From contig CAJTUA010000014.1 of NCBI GenBank assembly GCA_910579615.1, positions 50,731 to 114,730 of the forward strand: a stretch of 64,000 nucleotides of DNA. The letters run 5' to 3'. Origin of the DNA: an uncultured Lachnospiraceae bacterium (GTDB lineage Bacteria > Bacillota > Clostridia > Lachnospirales > Lachnospiraceae). Of the stretch, positions 1 through 9,330 are shown in pieces. A program made the position numbers and the translations under genes. The notes beneath the pieces are model-generated. The model was not told where the DNA came from. It was given only the letters and a program-made list of their open reading frames with translations, and did no database searches. Numbering within the stretch: the first letter of the stretch is position 1; each line of letters opens with the position of its first letter.

Positions 1-858
1 GGCGTTTTGCTCCTGCCTTACGGCGTCGTGTTCTCCATGTTCATCCTGGTGCCGGTTATCATCGCCATCGGGCTGTCCTTTACTTACTATGATGTTATCA
101 ACAAGCCAAGTTTCACAGGTTTATTAAATTATATCACGCTCTTTACGCAGGATGAGGTATTCTTAAAATACGTCCTTCCGAACACGCTGCTGTATGCGCT
201 TGTCGTAGGACCTGGCGGATACGCGCTTTCCTTCCTGTTGGCATGGATGCTCGCACAAATCCAGGCGGTTCCGCGCACGATTATCGCGCTTGCAATCTAC
301 ACGCCGTCCATGCTTGGCCAGGTTTTCATCGGCGTTATCTGGAAGACCATCTTTTCGGGTGACCAGAGAGGTATCATCAATAACCTGCTGATGAAGATGG
401 ATATCATCGACCAGCCAATCCAGTTCCTTTTGACGAAGGACTATTTTATGGAAATCATGATTTTTGTTTCGCTCTGGTCCGCGATGGGTATCGGATTTTT
501 GGCGATGATTTCCGGTATTTTAAATATCAACGATGAGCTTTATGAGGCAGCCTATGTGGACGGCATGAAAAACCGCTTCCAGGAGATTTTTTACATCACC
601 ATCCCTTCCATGAAGCCGCAGATGCTCTTTGGCGCGGTTATGGCGATTGTAAATGCTTTTAATATGGGTTGGATTGGCGTGACGCTCTCCGGGGCGAACC
701 CAACACCCGAATACTCCGGGCAGCTCATCACGAACCACATTGACGATTACGGCTTTATCCGCTACGAGATGGGCTACGCGGCTGCGGTATCCGTTGTGCT
801 GCTGCTTGTGGTTTATCTGTTCAACAAGGTAGCGCAAAAGCTCTTTAGCGAAGATTAG
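1..858 (+). CDS. Sugar ABC transporter permease, MalF/UgpA type (5' end outside window)
   Basis: Inner-membrane subunit of a carbohydrate ABC importer (binding-protein-dependent transport family). The reading frame is open from the first base and the only early start is a TTG at base 7, inside the first membrane segment, so the gene begins upstream. About six hydrophobic segments are visible. The EAA loop that docks the ATPase is present (EAAYVDGMKNRFQEIFYITI, about residue 180). It ends at a TAG whose last base overlaps the leader of the next permease, so the two are translationally close partners. A binding protein is expected just upstream, outside the window. The sugar is inferred from the glucanase genes downstream, not from this sequence. 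Confidence 0.9.
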   Translation, partial: GVLLLPYGVVFSMFILVPVIIAIGLSFTYYDVINKPSFTGLLNYITLFTQDEVFLKYVLPNTLLYALVVGPGGYALSFLLAWMLAQIQAVPRTIIALAIYTPSMLGQVFIGVIWKTIFSGDQRGIINNLLMKMDIIDQPIQFLLTKDYFMEIMIFVSLWSAMGIGFLAMISGILNINDELYEAAYVDGMKNRFQEIFYITIPSMKPQMLFGAVMAIVNAFNMGWIGVTLSGANPTPEYSGQLITNHIDDYGFIRYEMGYAAAVSVVLLLVVYLFNKVAQKLFSED

Positions 859-869
859 TGGAGGCCATT

Positions 870-1763
870 ATGAAGCAGGGAAAAAGAAAAAAGAAGAGCC
901 GTTTTGCGGGCTCAAGGATAAATCCGAAGGGGTTTTCGTCGGGGCAGGTAAAGTTTTACTGCATCCTGCTGCCGCTGTCCATCTTCATGATTATCCCGGT
1001 CATTTATATTATTAACCAGGCGTTTAAGCCGCTCGGCGAGCTGTTTGCCTTCCCGCCGACCATCATTGCAAAGAACCCGACCTTAAAGAATTTTAAGGAT
1101 TTGTTTGAGCTGTCGGGGACGACGGGCGTGCCAATGTCAAGATATCTGCTGAACTCGCTGATTGTGACAATTTTGACCGTGGTGTTAAACCTTGTCATTA
1201 CGGTTACGGCGGCATATGTCTTTTCAAAAAAGAAATTTAAGGGGAACAAAGCGCTTTTTGGCTTAAACCAGCTGGCGCTGATGTTCGTGCCGACGGCGGT
1301 GGCGGTGCCGCGCTATATCGTCATTGTGAGGATGGGCATGATTGATACCTGGTGGGCGCACATCCTGCCGCTGATTGCGATGCCGGTCGGTCTGTTCCTT
1401 GTAAAACAGTTCGTGGACCAGATTCCGGACGCGCTGATTGAGGCAGCGGTCATGGACGGGGCAAACGATGTAACAATTATTTTTAAGGTCATTATCCCGC
1501 TGACCAAACCGGCGCTTGCGACTTCGGTCGTACTGACATTCCAACAGGTATGGGGCGCGGTCGAGGCATCGAACAATTTTATCACGGACGATTCGATGCG
1601 GACACTTGCCTTTTACTTAAACTCGATTGCGACGAACAACACGGTTGCGGCACAGGGCATGGTGGCGGCGGCATCGGTCATTCTGTTCTTGCCGACACTG
1701 ATTATCTTTATCTGTATGCAGTCGCAGGTTATGAACACGATGAGCCATTCGGGCATCAAATAA
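870..1763 (+). CDS. Sugar ABC transporter permease, MalG/UgpE type
   Basis: Second permease of the first pair, expected to form a heterodimer with the preceding protein. A GTG at 858 is possible, but GGAGG at 860-864 lies 5 bases before the ATG at 870, so I chose the ATG. After a lysine-rich cytoplasmic start there are about six membrane segments and a clear EAA loop (EAAVMDGANDVTIIFKVIIP). The product is 297 residues, normal for the family. Neither an ATPase nor a solute-binding protein gene follows. The ATPase is presumably a shared MsmK-like protein encoded elsewhere, which is common in Firmicutes. Confidence 0.92.
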   Translation: MKQGKRKKKSRFAGSRINPKGFSSGQVKFYCILLPLSIFMIIPVIYIINQAFKPLGELFAFPPTIIAKNPTLKNFKDLFELSGTTGVPMSRYLLNSLIVTILTVVLNLVITVTAAYVFSKKKFKGNKALFGLNQLALMFVPTAVAVPRYIVIVRMGMIDTWWAHILPLIAMPVGLFLVKQFVDQIPDALIEAAVMDGANDVTIIFKVIIPLTKPALATSVVLTFQQVWGAVEASNNFITDDSMRTLAFYLNSIATNNTVAAQGMVAAASVILFLPTLIIFICMQSQVMNTMSHSGIK

Positions 1764-1778
1764 GAGAGGGGGGCGAAT

Positions 1779-3827
1779 ATGAAAAAACAAAGAAGAAAGA
1801 TACAAATAGCCTTGTTGTTTGCCGCCCTGCTCTTTGCCATCCATCCGGCAGGTGCGCTGCTTGCCTCGCAGGCAACCAGTTATACCTATACCCTTGATGA
1901 CAACGATGATTTTGTGCGGACACAGGATGCCTACCTCCCGGAGCGCACGATTACGGACTTGGGGCTTAAGACACCGCAGGACCTCTTTGTTGACAAAGCG
2001 AATATGCTTTATATCGCGGATAGCGGCAACCGCAGGATTGTCAAGTATGATATATATGAAGGCCAGGTGGCAGCCGTTCTTTCGCATGATGGTTTCACCA
2101 ACCCAAAGGGTATTTTTGTCACGGAGGAGGGCGATATTTACGTGGCGGATGCCGGGGCAAAGACCGTGTTTCGCTTCTCGGAGGATTTTGCATTAAAGGA
2201 GGCCTTTGAAAAACCGGATACCCCGCTGTTTTCTGACACAAATTTCGAGCCAAACAAAATCGCGGTCGATAAAAGCGGCAATATGTATATTATCGGTGAG
2301 GGCGTGTACAGCGGGGTTATCCAGCTCTCGCACACAGGTGATTTCCTTGGGTATTTTACCGTGAACAAATCGAAGGTCAATTTCAAAGAAGCACTGCAGC
2401 GCCTGATTTTTTCAAGGGAGCAGCTTGAGAACATGCTGGATGTTGTGCCGACCACCTTCTCCAATGTGTTCTTAGATGGCCAGGGGATTGTTTACACAAC
2501 GACGATGGGGGATTTCCGCAATGCGGTAAAGAAACATAACACCTCCGGCGGCAATATGTTCAAGGACACTGTGTACAGCATCAGTGCCAACATCGCGGAT
2601 ATTTATGTGGACGCGCAGGGAATCATCTATTCCTGTGACACAAGCGGTATGGTGGATGTCCATTCACCAAGCGGGGAGCTTATTTTCTCCTTCGGTTCCA
2701 ACCAAAGCAATATGGATGTGGCGGGGCTTTATTCCTCCCTTCCGTCCGTGGCAGTGGATGTGGATGGGAATGTATGGACGGTCGATGGCGATAAGGGATA
2801 CCTTACCTCCTTTCGCCCGACCGATTATGCGCAGATGGTTTATGAGGCGATGGCACTCTATGAGCAGGGGCTTTACGAGGAGTCCATGGACAAATGGAAT
2901 GAGGTGCTGCGCTTAAACCAGATGTCCGTGCTCGCGCACGACGGTGTCGGGAAAGCATATTTCCACGCCGGGCTGTATGCGGAGGCGATGGAGCATTTTA
3001 AGGTGGCGGGCAACCGTTCCTATTACTCCGAAGCATTCTGGGAGGTGCGCAACGAGAAGATTCAGAAGGTTCTTCCGGTTGCCTTTATCCTTGTGGTCGT
3101 ACTTTTTATCGCTATGAAAGTGATTTCCCTGCTTGACCGCAAGAAGCGCAGGATAAAACACGCGAAGGAAGCCTTCTCACAGCAGATTGCAAAGCTTCCG
3201 GTCTTAAGGGATTTGCAGCTTGCAAAAAAGATTTCCCGTTCGCCTTCGAACATGTATTATGAAATCCGCAGGCACCGGATGGGCAGTGTGTGGGGCGCGA
3301 CCGCAATCTATGCCATCTTCTTTGTTGTCTATATGCTTTACCAGACAAAGAAGGGGTTTATCTACCAGTATGTGGCGGTGGAAGACATGGATATCGGCGG
3401 CATTGTCGTGGGATTTTTCGTCCTGCTTCTGCTCTTTATTTTCTGCAACTGGCTTGTGACTTCCATCACGGACGGCGACGGAACCTTAGCGCAGGTATAC
3501 ATGATACCGGCTTACGGCTCCCTGCCCCTTCTGGTGATGTTGGCACTGATTACCGTGTGCTCCTACGGCATGACCTACAACGAATCCTTCCTGCTTACGA
3601 TTATGCTGATTGTGGGTGCGGTCTGGTCAATTATTCTGATTTTCCTCGGATTTTTGACCGTCCATGACTACTCCGGCAAGGAGACCGTAAAGAGTATTAT
3701 TCTGACCGTCATCTTTATGATTATCGCGGCGGTCATGGTATTGATTGTTATGATAATGTGCGAGGATTTGTACGAATTCCTCTACACGATAGGACAGGAG
3801 GTGCTGCGCAATGTCTGGAACCAGTAA
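1779..3827 (+). CDS. NHL-repeat, TPR and YIP1-like membrane protein of the transporter operon
   Basis: A 682-residue protein of unknown role. Visible parts in order: a signal peptide (about 1-30), an extracellular beta-propeller of NHL-type repeats (about 45-345; DLFVDKANMLYIADSGNRRI is typical), a TPR-like helical pair (about 350-410; ALYEQGLYEESMDKWNEVL), a membrane helix near 430, a basic cytoplasmic stretch, and a C-terminal bundle of about five membrane helices resembling YIP1 domains. It lies between two permease pairs and its stop overlaps the next start by 17 bases, so it is co-translated with the DUF5696 protein. I infer a surface sensor or assembly factor for glucan uptake. The propeller call is strong; the function is open. 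Confidence 0.75.
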   Translation: MKKQRRKIQIALLFAALLFAIHPAGALLASQATSYTYTLDDNDDFVRTQDAYLPERTITDLGLKTPQDLFVDKANMLYIADSGNRRIVKYDIYEGQVAAVLSHDGFTNPKGIFVTEEGDIYVADAGAKTVFRFSEDFALKEAFEKPDTPLFSDTNFEPNKIAVDKSGNMYIIGEGVYSGVIQLSHTGDFLGYFTVNKSKVNFKEALQRLIFSREQLENMLDVVPTTFSNVFLDGQGIVYTTTMGDFRNAVKKHNTSGGNMFKDTVYSISANIADIYVDAQGIIYSCDTSGMVDVHSPSGELIFSFGSNQSNMDVAGLYSSLPSVAVDVDGNVWTVDGDKGYLTSFRPTDYAQMVYEAMALYEQGLYEESMDKWNEVLRLNQMSVLAHDGVGKAYFHAGLYAEAMEHFKVAGNRSYYSEAFWEVRNEKIQKVLPVAFILVVVLFIAMKVISLLDRKKRRIKHAKEAFSQQIAKLPVLRDLQLAKKISRSPSNMYYEIRRHRMGSVWGATAIYAIFFVVYMLYQTKKGFIYQYVAVEDMDIGGIVVGFFVLLLLFIFCNWLVTSITDGDGTLAQVYMIPAYGSLPLLVMLALITVCSYGMTYNESFLLTIMLIVGAVWSIILIFLGFLTVHDYSGKETVKSIILTVIFMIIAAVMVLIVMIMCEDLYEFLYTIGQEVLRNVWNQ

Positions 3828-6237
3828 AAAGAAAAAAATAATAGCGGGAGTTCTTTTGGCCAGCCTTCTCCTTGGGATTTCCACGGTGGCTTACGCAAAG
3901 ACCTACCTTCCGACAGGCAGGGACACGAAGCTGCCGCCGGACAAAGTGACGTATGATATTGTAAAGCTGGATGCGTATCAGCTGCTGTATGAAACGGACA
4001 CGATGCGCTACTATTACCGCGAGGACCGCGATATCATCGCAATCGAGGATAAGAGAAGCGGCTATGTCTGGAAGACTGGCGCGGATGTCGCTTTTTCCGC
4101 CGACTTAAACGCCGCCGTGAATGCGGCAGCAACCCCGGAGGAAAAAGCAGCCGTAGCGGAGCCGAAGGAAGCGAGCATGAATTCAACCTATGTCGGGATT
4201 GCCAATTCCCTTGTCACGGTGGAATATTACGAGTCCGATACCATCAAAAATATCAGCTCCGCCTCAAAGGACGGTGTAAGCTCACAGCTTGTCACGCTCA
4301 ATGACAATCCGGCGACAAGACGGCTTGACGTGGATTTTTCCGCGATTAACCTGCAGATGAAGGTGTACATTACCTTCCTTGAGGACTCCATCCGGTATGA
4401 AATTCCTTACGAGGAGATTACGGGCGAGGGCAAGAAAATGTTAGCGTCCGTGCTGCTTACGCCATTCCTTGGTGCTTCCGGCGGCGAGGCGGCGTACTGG
4501 GATTCAGAAACCGGGGCGTATGGGGAAACAGAAAAGAAATATATGGCACCGGGCTATGTTTTTGTGCCGGACGGCTGCGGCGGCCTGATTCGCTTTGCCG
4601 ACAATGCGGTGTCCTTTACGGAATATATCGGGGACGTGTACGGACCTGACCTGAGCACGGAAACGTATTACACCTCGAGCTTAAATGATGCGGTGCCGCT
4701 TAAAAATCCGGTGATGCCGGTGTTCGGGATTGCGCACGGCGATTCGCAGGCGGCGTTTGTTGCCTACGCGGAATCCGGCGCGGAGTATATGGAAATTATC
4801 GTGCGCCCGGATGAGAACAAAAAAGTAAAGTACACCTGGGGCTACCCGCGTTTTGAGTACAATCTCTCGTATTTCCAGGTATACAATAAGCAGGGGGCAG
4901 GGTATTTCTCCATGATGGCGGAACCGCAGCATGCCGATGTTTCCATGACCTACACCTTCCTTGAGGGCGATGGCAGCGACGGGAAGAGCTTTGCGGCAGA
5001 TTATACCGGGATGGCGGCAGCCTACCGCGCGCACCTGATTGAGCAGGGGATTTTAGAGCCGATTGGCGGCGTCGGGGAGGGGCAGGATATCCCGCTGCGC
5101 CTTGACTTTATCATGGCGGACGCAAAGAGCGGCCTGCTTGGGAATGAGCAGGTGGTTGTGACAACGGTAGACGGCGTGGATGAAATCCTAAGCGCCATCA
5201 CGCAGGGCGGGATAAAAAACGTCAATGCCGGACTGATTGGCTGGCAGAAAAACGGCGAGACATTAACCCGCCCGGACAAGGTGAAGTATTCCGGGAAAAT
5301 CGGAAGCTCTGGCGCGTTTAGGGATTTGCTTGCAAAATACGAAAAGCAGGGGATTGATATTTCCTACTCGCGCGAGATGGCAACCATCAACCGGGAGATG
5401 ACAGGGTATTACAACACCGCCGCAAAGCATGTCAATACATGGTATGTGGAGGTGGACGAGAGCATGATTCTGCCGCAGAATGTGCCGGTGGCAACCTTTG
5501 GCCGCGCAACGCCGAGGAAGGTCGCGGCGTGGACGAAGACGCTCGCGGATAAATTAAAAAAGACGAGCAGTTCCATTACGCTTGATGGCATTTCGAATAT
5601 CCTGACCGGAACTTATGAGCGCGACGGTGTGGATTTCTCCATCACGGAGGCGATTGCACTTTATCAGGATACGCTCGCCGGAATCCATTCGGATTTGAAG
5701 CTGAACCTGGTCAATCCAAATATGTATCTTTGGAAATACACGGACCGTTATCTGCAGATGCCTGTTGGCACCTCACAGTATGTGTTTGAGACGGACACGG
5801 TGCCGTTTTTACAGCTTGTGCTCCATGGAACGATGGAGATGTACGCGCCGTACTCCAATTTCTCGTTCTATGCGCAGTCCGATATCCTAAAGATGATTGA
5901 CTATAATATGTCGCCGTCCTTTATCTTGTCCGAGGAGCCGTCCTATTACCTTGCGGATACGGTATCTTCCGACTTGTATTCGACGGAGTTTGCACAGTAC
6001 GAGGCGTTGATTGATACGATTTATGGTACGGTCAATGCGGTGCTTTCAAATGTATCGGGCTTTGAATGGACAGACCGCACGGTGCTGATGGACGGTGTTA
6101 TTTTAAATACTTATAAAAAAGGCCAGGAAACGCGCTATGTGGTAATCAATTACACGGATAACCAGATTTCCTGGCAGGGCAATGAGATTGGCGGCCTAAG
6201 CGCAGAGGTAATTTCTTCCGGGGAAGGGGTGAGATGA
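3811..6237 (+). CDS. DUF5696-type exported protein
   Basis: An 808-residue exported protein. It has a short basic start followed by a hydrophobic segment ending in AYA, either a signal peptide or an anchor. The body resembles what I know as DUF5696: an N-terminal part rich in beta strands (about 40-380) and a C-terminal part with repeated strand-helix patterns (about 400-800). That layout recalls glycoside hydrolases with a sandwich plus a barrel, but I cannot point to catalytic residues. It starts inside the preceding gene (17-base overlap) and ends 4 bases into the next permease, so all are in one operon. A role in binding or trimming glucan at the cell surface is inference. Confidence 0.65.
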   Translation: MSGTSKKKKIIAGVLLASLLLGISTVAYAKTYLPTGRDTKLPPDKVTYDIVKLDAYQLLYETDTMRYYYREDRDIIAIEDKRSGYVWKTGADVAFSADLNAAVNAAATPEEKAAVAEPKEASMNSTYVGIANSLVTVEYYESDTIKNISSASKDGVSSQLVTLNDNPATRRLDVDFSAINLQMKVYITFLEDSIRYEIPYEEITGEGKKMLASVLLTPFLGASGGEAAYWDSETGAYGETEKKYMAPGYVFVPDGCGGLIRFADNAVSFTEYIGDVYGPDLSTETYYTSSLNDAVPLKNPVMPVFGIAHGDSQAAFVAYAESGAEYMEIIVRPDENKKVKYTWGYPRFEYNLSYFQVYNKQGAGYFSMMAEPQHADVSMTYTFLEGDGSDGKSFAADYTGMAAAYRAHLIEQGILEPIGGVGEGQDIPLRLDFIMADAKSGLLGNEQVVVTTVDGVDEILSAITQGGIKNVNAGLIGWQKNGETLTRPDKVKYSGKIGSSGAFRDLLAKYEKQGIDISYSREMATINREMTGYYNTAAKHVNTWYVEVDESMILPQNVPVATFGRATPRKVAAWTKTLADKLKKTSSSITLDGISNILTGTYERDGVDFSITEAIALYQDTLAGIHSDLKLNLVNPNMYLWKYTDRYLQMPVGTSQYVFETDTVPFLQLVLHGTMEMYAPYSNFSFYAQSDILKMIDYNMSPSFILSEEPSYYLADTVSSDLYSTEFAQYEALIDTIYGTVNAVLSNVSGFEWTDRTVLMDGVILNTYKKGQETRYVVINYTDNQISWQGNEIGGLSAEVISSGEGVR

Positions 6238-7238
6238 TGAAAAAGCAGAACGAAAAACCGGTGCAGGAGAAAAAACAGGAAATCCAGCAGAAAAAAGACC
6301 AAAAACCTGAAATGCAGGGCGCAAAACCACAGGGGGATGCAGCGGTAAAAATCAACAGGAAAAAGGTCAATGCCTACCAGCGCAGGCAGAACCGGCTCGG
6401 CTACCTGTTTATGATGCCATGGATTATCGGTTTTGTGATTTTTACCCTGTTTCCGTTTGCTGCGACCATCTACTTAAGCTTTACGGATGTCCGCACGAGC
6501 ATACTCGGGTGGGAGATTGATTTTATCGGGATGGCAAACTATGTGACCGCATTTTTCAAGAACACGGAATTTGTTCCGGCATTGCTTTCCTTCCTTGCCA
6601 TGATTATCCCGTACACCTTTGTGGTTATCATCGTCTCCTTTATCATCGCTTACCTGATGAGCAAGCTGACAAAGTTCCGCGGAACATTCCGCACCATCTA
6701 TTTCCTTCCGGTTATCATTATGTCAGGACCTGTCATGTCGCAGATTCTCGACGCGAATGTGTCCGAGCATATGGAGGAGGTCAGCCGCTATGACGGGCTC
6801 TTTATCATGAACATGATTGAGAGCTACTCACCGCAGTTTGCACACACGCTTGGCGGTGTGCTTGATGAACTCTCGGTGATTTTATGGTTTACCGGAATCC
6901 CGATTGTACTCTTTATCAACGGCTTACAGAAAATCAATCCGAGCCTGTTTGAAGCGGCGAAGATTGACTCGGCAAACAGCTGGCAGATTTTGTGGAAAAT
7001 TATTATCCCGCTGATTAAGCCGATTGCGTTGGTGTGTACGATTTTTACGATTGCGCAGCTTGGTACTTACGATACCAACCCGGTTTACGACTTGATTAAG
7101 ACCGCCACCGGAAATATGAGCGGCGGACTTGGCTACGCGGCGACCTACGCATGGATTTACAGCCTGATTGTGCTGTTGATTATCGGTATTGCCTTCCTGA
7201 TTTTTAAGGACAGGAAAGAAAAGAAGAGAGGAGTATGA
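6234..7238 (+). CDS. Sugar ABC transporter permease, second pair, MalF/UgpA type
   Basis: First subunit of a second permease pair in the same operon. It starts with ATGATG overlapping the previous stop. Residues 1-50 are an unusual, strongly charged Lys/Gln/Glu-rich cytoplasmic tail (QEKKQEIQQKKDQKPE), which most family members lack. Six membrane segments follow, with an EAA loop (FEAAKIDSANSWQILWKIII). The 334-residue length is slightly above normal because of the tail. The last four bases overlap the next gene. No second binding protein is seen. Confidence 0.92.
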   Translation: MMKKQNEKPVQEKKQEIQQKKDQKPEMQGAKPQGDAAVKINRKKVNAYQRRQNRLGYLFMMPWIIGFVIFTLFPFAATIYLSFTDVRTSILGWEIDFIGMANYVTAFFKNTEFVPALLSFLAMIIPYTFVVIIVSFIIAYLMSKLTKFRGTFRTIYFLPVIIMSGPVMSQILDANVSEHMEEVSRYDGLFIMNMIESYSPQFAHTLGGVLDELSVILWFTGIPIVLFINGLQKINPSLFEAAKIDSANSWQILWKIIIPLIKPIALVCTIFTIAQLGTYDTNPVYDLIKTATGNMSGGLGYAATYAWIYSLIVLLIIGIAFLIFKDRKEKKRGV

Positions 7239-8155
7239 GCATGAAAAAGAAGAACAGGGCAGTGAACGTGTTTCCGAAAATCCAGAAGCTTCTGATTTAC
7301 TTCGTTTTGATTTGCATCAGCTTCGTATTCCTGAAACCGATTTTTGGCATTATCTCAAAAACCTTTATGAGCACGGCGGATGTAATTGACCCTGCGGTGG
7401 AGTGGCTGCCGAAAAAATTCTCCCTTGCCAATATAAAGGTGGCAGCAAATGTGCTTAAGGTGGGCAAGACGCTGACAAATTCCATTATGTTTTCCGGGAT
7501 TTTGGCGATTTGCCAGACGGTGGTTTCGGCGCTGACCGGCTACGCGCTCTCGCGTTTTAATTTCAGATTCAAGCATTTCTGGTTTGTTATGATTTTGCTT
7601 GCATTTATTATACCGCTTCCGGTTTTGATGGTTCCGAGGCTGATGATGTTTGTCTCCTTCCAGGAAATGCTGCCGTTCAACCTGATTGGAACACCGATTC
7701 CGCAGGTGCTGATGGCATTGCTTGGGCAGGGTGTGTACTCGACCGTGTTGATATTGATATTTAACAATTTCTTTAACATGATTCCCCATGTGCTTGACGA
7801 GGCTGCCATGATTGACGGGGCGGGGCCGCTCAAGGTATTTTACCATGTGGTCATCAAAATGTCGCTTTCCACGATACTGGTCGTATTCCTGTTTTCGTTT
7901 GTCTGGAACTGGAATGAAACTTATATCACCGGAACACTTTTGAGGAATTCCATCGAGCTGATGCCGGCAAAGCTCGGGCTGTTCAACTCGGAGTTTGACA
8001 GTATGGCATCCGCGTCGGGAAGTGCGTTTAAGATTAATGAGGCGTACAAAATGGCAGCGACCTTCCTCTCGATTGCACCGCTGCTTGTGCTGTACGCATT
8101 CGTGCAAAAGAGGTTCATACAGGGAATTGAGAATACAGGTATTACTGGTGAATAA
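7235..8155 (+). CDS. Sugar ABC transporter permease, second pair, MalG/UgpE type
   Basis: Partner of the preceding permease; the two overlap by ATGA. The translation (306 residues) shows six hydrophobic segments and the EAA loop (EAAMIDGAGPLKVFYHVVIK). A second ATG two codons later (7241) is also possible. With the pair at 1-1763 this makes four permeases around two accessory proteins. They could be two importers for different chain lengths or linkages, or one unusual complex; the sequence does not decide this. The extracellular glucanase gene follows after 23 bases. Confidence 0.92.
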   Translation: MSMKKKNRAVNVFPKIQKLLIYFVLICISFVFLKPIFGIISKTFMSTADVIDPAVEWLPKKFSLANIKVAANVLKVGKTLTNSIMFSGILAICQTVVSALTGYALSRFNFRFKHFWFVMILLAFIIPLPVLMVPRLMMFVSFQEMLPFNLIGTPIPQVLMALLGQGVYSTVLILIFNNFFNMIPHVLDEAAMIDGAGPLKVFYHVVIKMSLSTILVVFLFSFVWNWNETYITGTLLRNSIELMPAKLGLFNSEFDSMASASGSAFKINEAYKMAATFLSIAPLLVLYAFVQKRFIQGIENTGITGE

Positions 8156-8178
8156 AGCCGGAAAGGGGCAGGAAGAAG

Positions 8179-9192
8179 ATGTTGCATTTTAGGCTGAAAA
8201 AATTATGGTTTCCTGCGGCGCTTGCGCTTTTGCTGGCAGGATGCGGGAATGCGGGGAAGGAAGAAGGGGAGCCGACACAGGCTCCCATGGAGATGCCGAC
8301 GCAGGCTCCGTCACCGACGGACTCCGGGAAGTGGCGCACGGGCAGCAAGGTTTCGGATGCCTATGTTGACCCGGATGCGGTACCGACAGTTGACCCGGCG
8401 CGCATCAAGGCGACAGGGTTTGTGTACGATTACGATTCCCTGACGTATGAACTGGTCTGGTCGGATGAGTTTGACTATGAAGGTGCACCGGATGAGGAGA
8501 AATGGGGCTATGATATTGGGGGTTCTGGCTGGGGCAACCATGAGCTGCAAAATTATACCGAAGGGGACAATGTTACCGTCGCGGACGGGGTAATGACAAT
8601 CGAGGCGAGGAAAGAAAAGCTTGGCGAGATGGATTACACCTCGACAAGACTGGTTTCGCGCGGCAAGGGTGACTGGCTGTACGGGAAATTTGAAATATGT
8701 GCAAAGCTTCCGACAGGGAAGGGGACATGGCCGGCAATCTGGATGCTGCCAACCGACTGGGCTTACGGGGACTGGCCTGCTTCCGGGGAAATTGACATTA
8801 TGGAGCATGTCGGCTATGACCAGAATCTCATCCATGCCACCGTGCACACAAAATCCTACAACCATTCCATCGGCACGCAGAAGTCGGCAACGCGGCGCGT
8901 GGAGGGGGTGAGCGAGGAATTCCATGTCTACACGTTAGAATGGCTGCCGGATAAGATTATCATGTCGATGGACGGGGTGGAGTATTTTACATTTGAGCCG
9001 ACCAAATATAAGAGCACGCCAACCTCCGACGAGTGGCCGTTTGACAAGCGGATGCACCTTCTGATAAACTTCGCAGTCGGCGGGGACTGGGGCGGCGCGC
9101 GCGGCGTGGACGAATCCATTTTCCCGCAGCAGTTTGTCATCGATTACGTGCGGATATACCAGAGCCCGGAAATCACGGAACTCACAAAATAA
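8179..9192 (+). CDS. GH16 endo-beta-1,3-glucanase (laminarinase-like) lipoprotein
   Basis: Probable surface-anchored endo-glucanase that cuts beta-1,3-glucan such as laminarin. A lipobox (LLLAGC, Cys about residue 22) marks it for lipidation. A Pro/Thr/Gln-rich linker (about 30-60) leads to the GH16 domain (about 85-335). The catalytic motif GEIDIMEHVG is intact: Glu204 is the expected nucleophile, Asp206 assists and Glu209 is the acid/base. The extra residue in ExDxxE fits the laminarinase group rather than lichenases. It is the only enzyme of the locus with a clear lipoprotein signal, so it probably makes the oligosaccharides that the permeases import. Confidence 0.93.
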   Translation: MLHFRLKKLWFPAALALLLAGCGNAGKEEGEPTQAPMEMPTQAPSPTDSGKWRTGSKVSDAYVDPDAVPTVDPARIKATGFVYDYDSLTYELVWSDEFDYEGAPDEEKWGYDIGGSGWGNHELQNYTEGDNVTVADGVMTIEARKEKLGEMDYTSTRLVSRGKGDWLYGKFEICAKLPTGKGTWPAIWMLPTDWAYGDWPASGEIDIMEHVGYDQNLIHATVHTKSYNHSIGTQKSATRRVEGVSEEFHVYTLEWLPDKIIMSMDGVEYFTFEPTKYKSTPTSDEWPFDKRMHLLINFAVGGDWGGARGVDESIFPQQFVIDYVRIYQSPEITELTK

Positions 9193-9203
9193 CGCGGAAT
9201 CGG

Positions 9204-9330
9204 GGGATTCTGCGGAACTTAAATCAGCAGAATCCCGGACAGTACCCCGGAAGGATTTTTATGGGAGCGAGGCGGACAGAAAAATGCTTCCAAAAATGTG
9301 GGTACGGGGAGGGATTCTGCGGAACTTAAA
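9204..9330 (+). ncRNA. Structured leader element, copy 1 (candidate new cis-regulatory RNA)
   Basis: A folded element between the GH16 stop and the phosphorylase start. P1: GGGATTCTGC (9204-9213) pairs with GCAGAATCCC (9227-9236) around the loop GGAACTTAAATCA. P2: GTACCC (9242-9247) with GGGTAC (9300-9305). P3: GGAAG (9249-9253) with CTTCC (9287-9291), continued by ATTTTT (9255-9260) with AAAAAT (9280-9285). The terminal loop carries GGAGC-GAG-GCGGA. An 8-base bulge (9292-9299) lies on the 3' side. After a GGGGA linker the P1 5' arm and GGAACTTAAA recur exactly (9311-9330), ending 16 bases before the ATG. A second copy at 12664 keeps the same shape with compensatory changes. Family not recognised; the ncRNA assignment is inference. 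Confidence 0.72.

Noticed and set aside
7355..8107. A 250-codon minus-strand frame across the fourth permease gene
   Set aside because: Shadow frame: the + strand protein has clear membrane segments and the EAA loop. The antisense product is His/Arg-rich without any domain.
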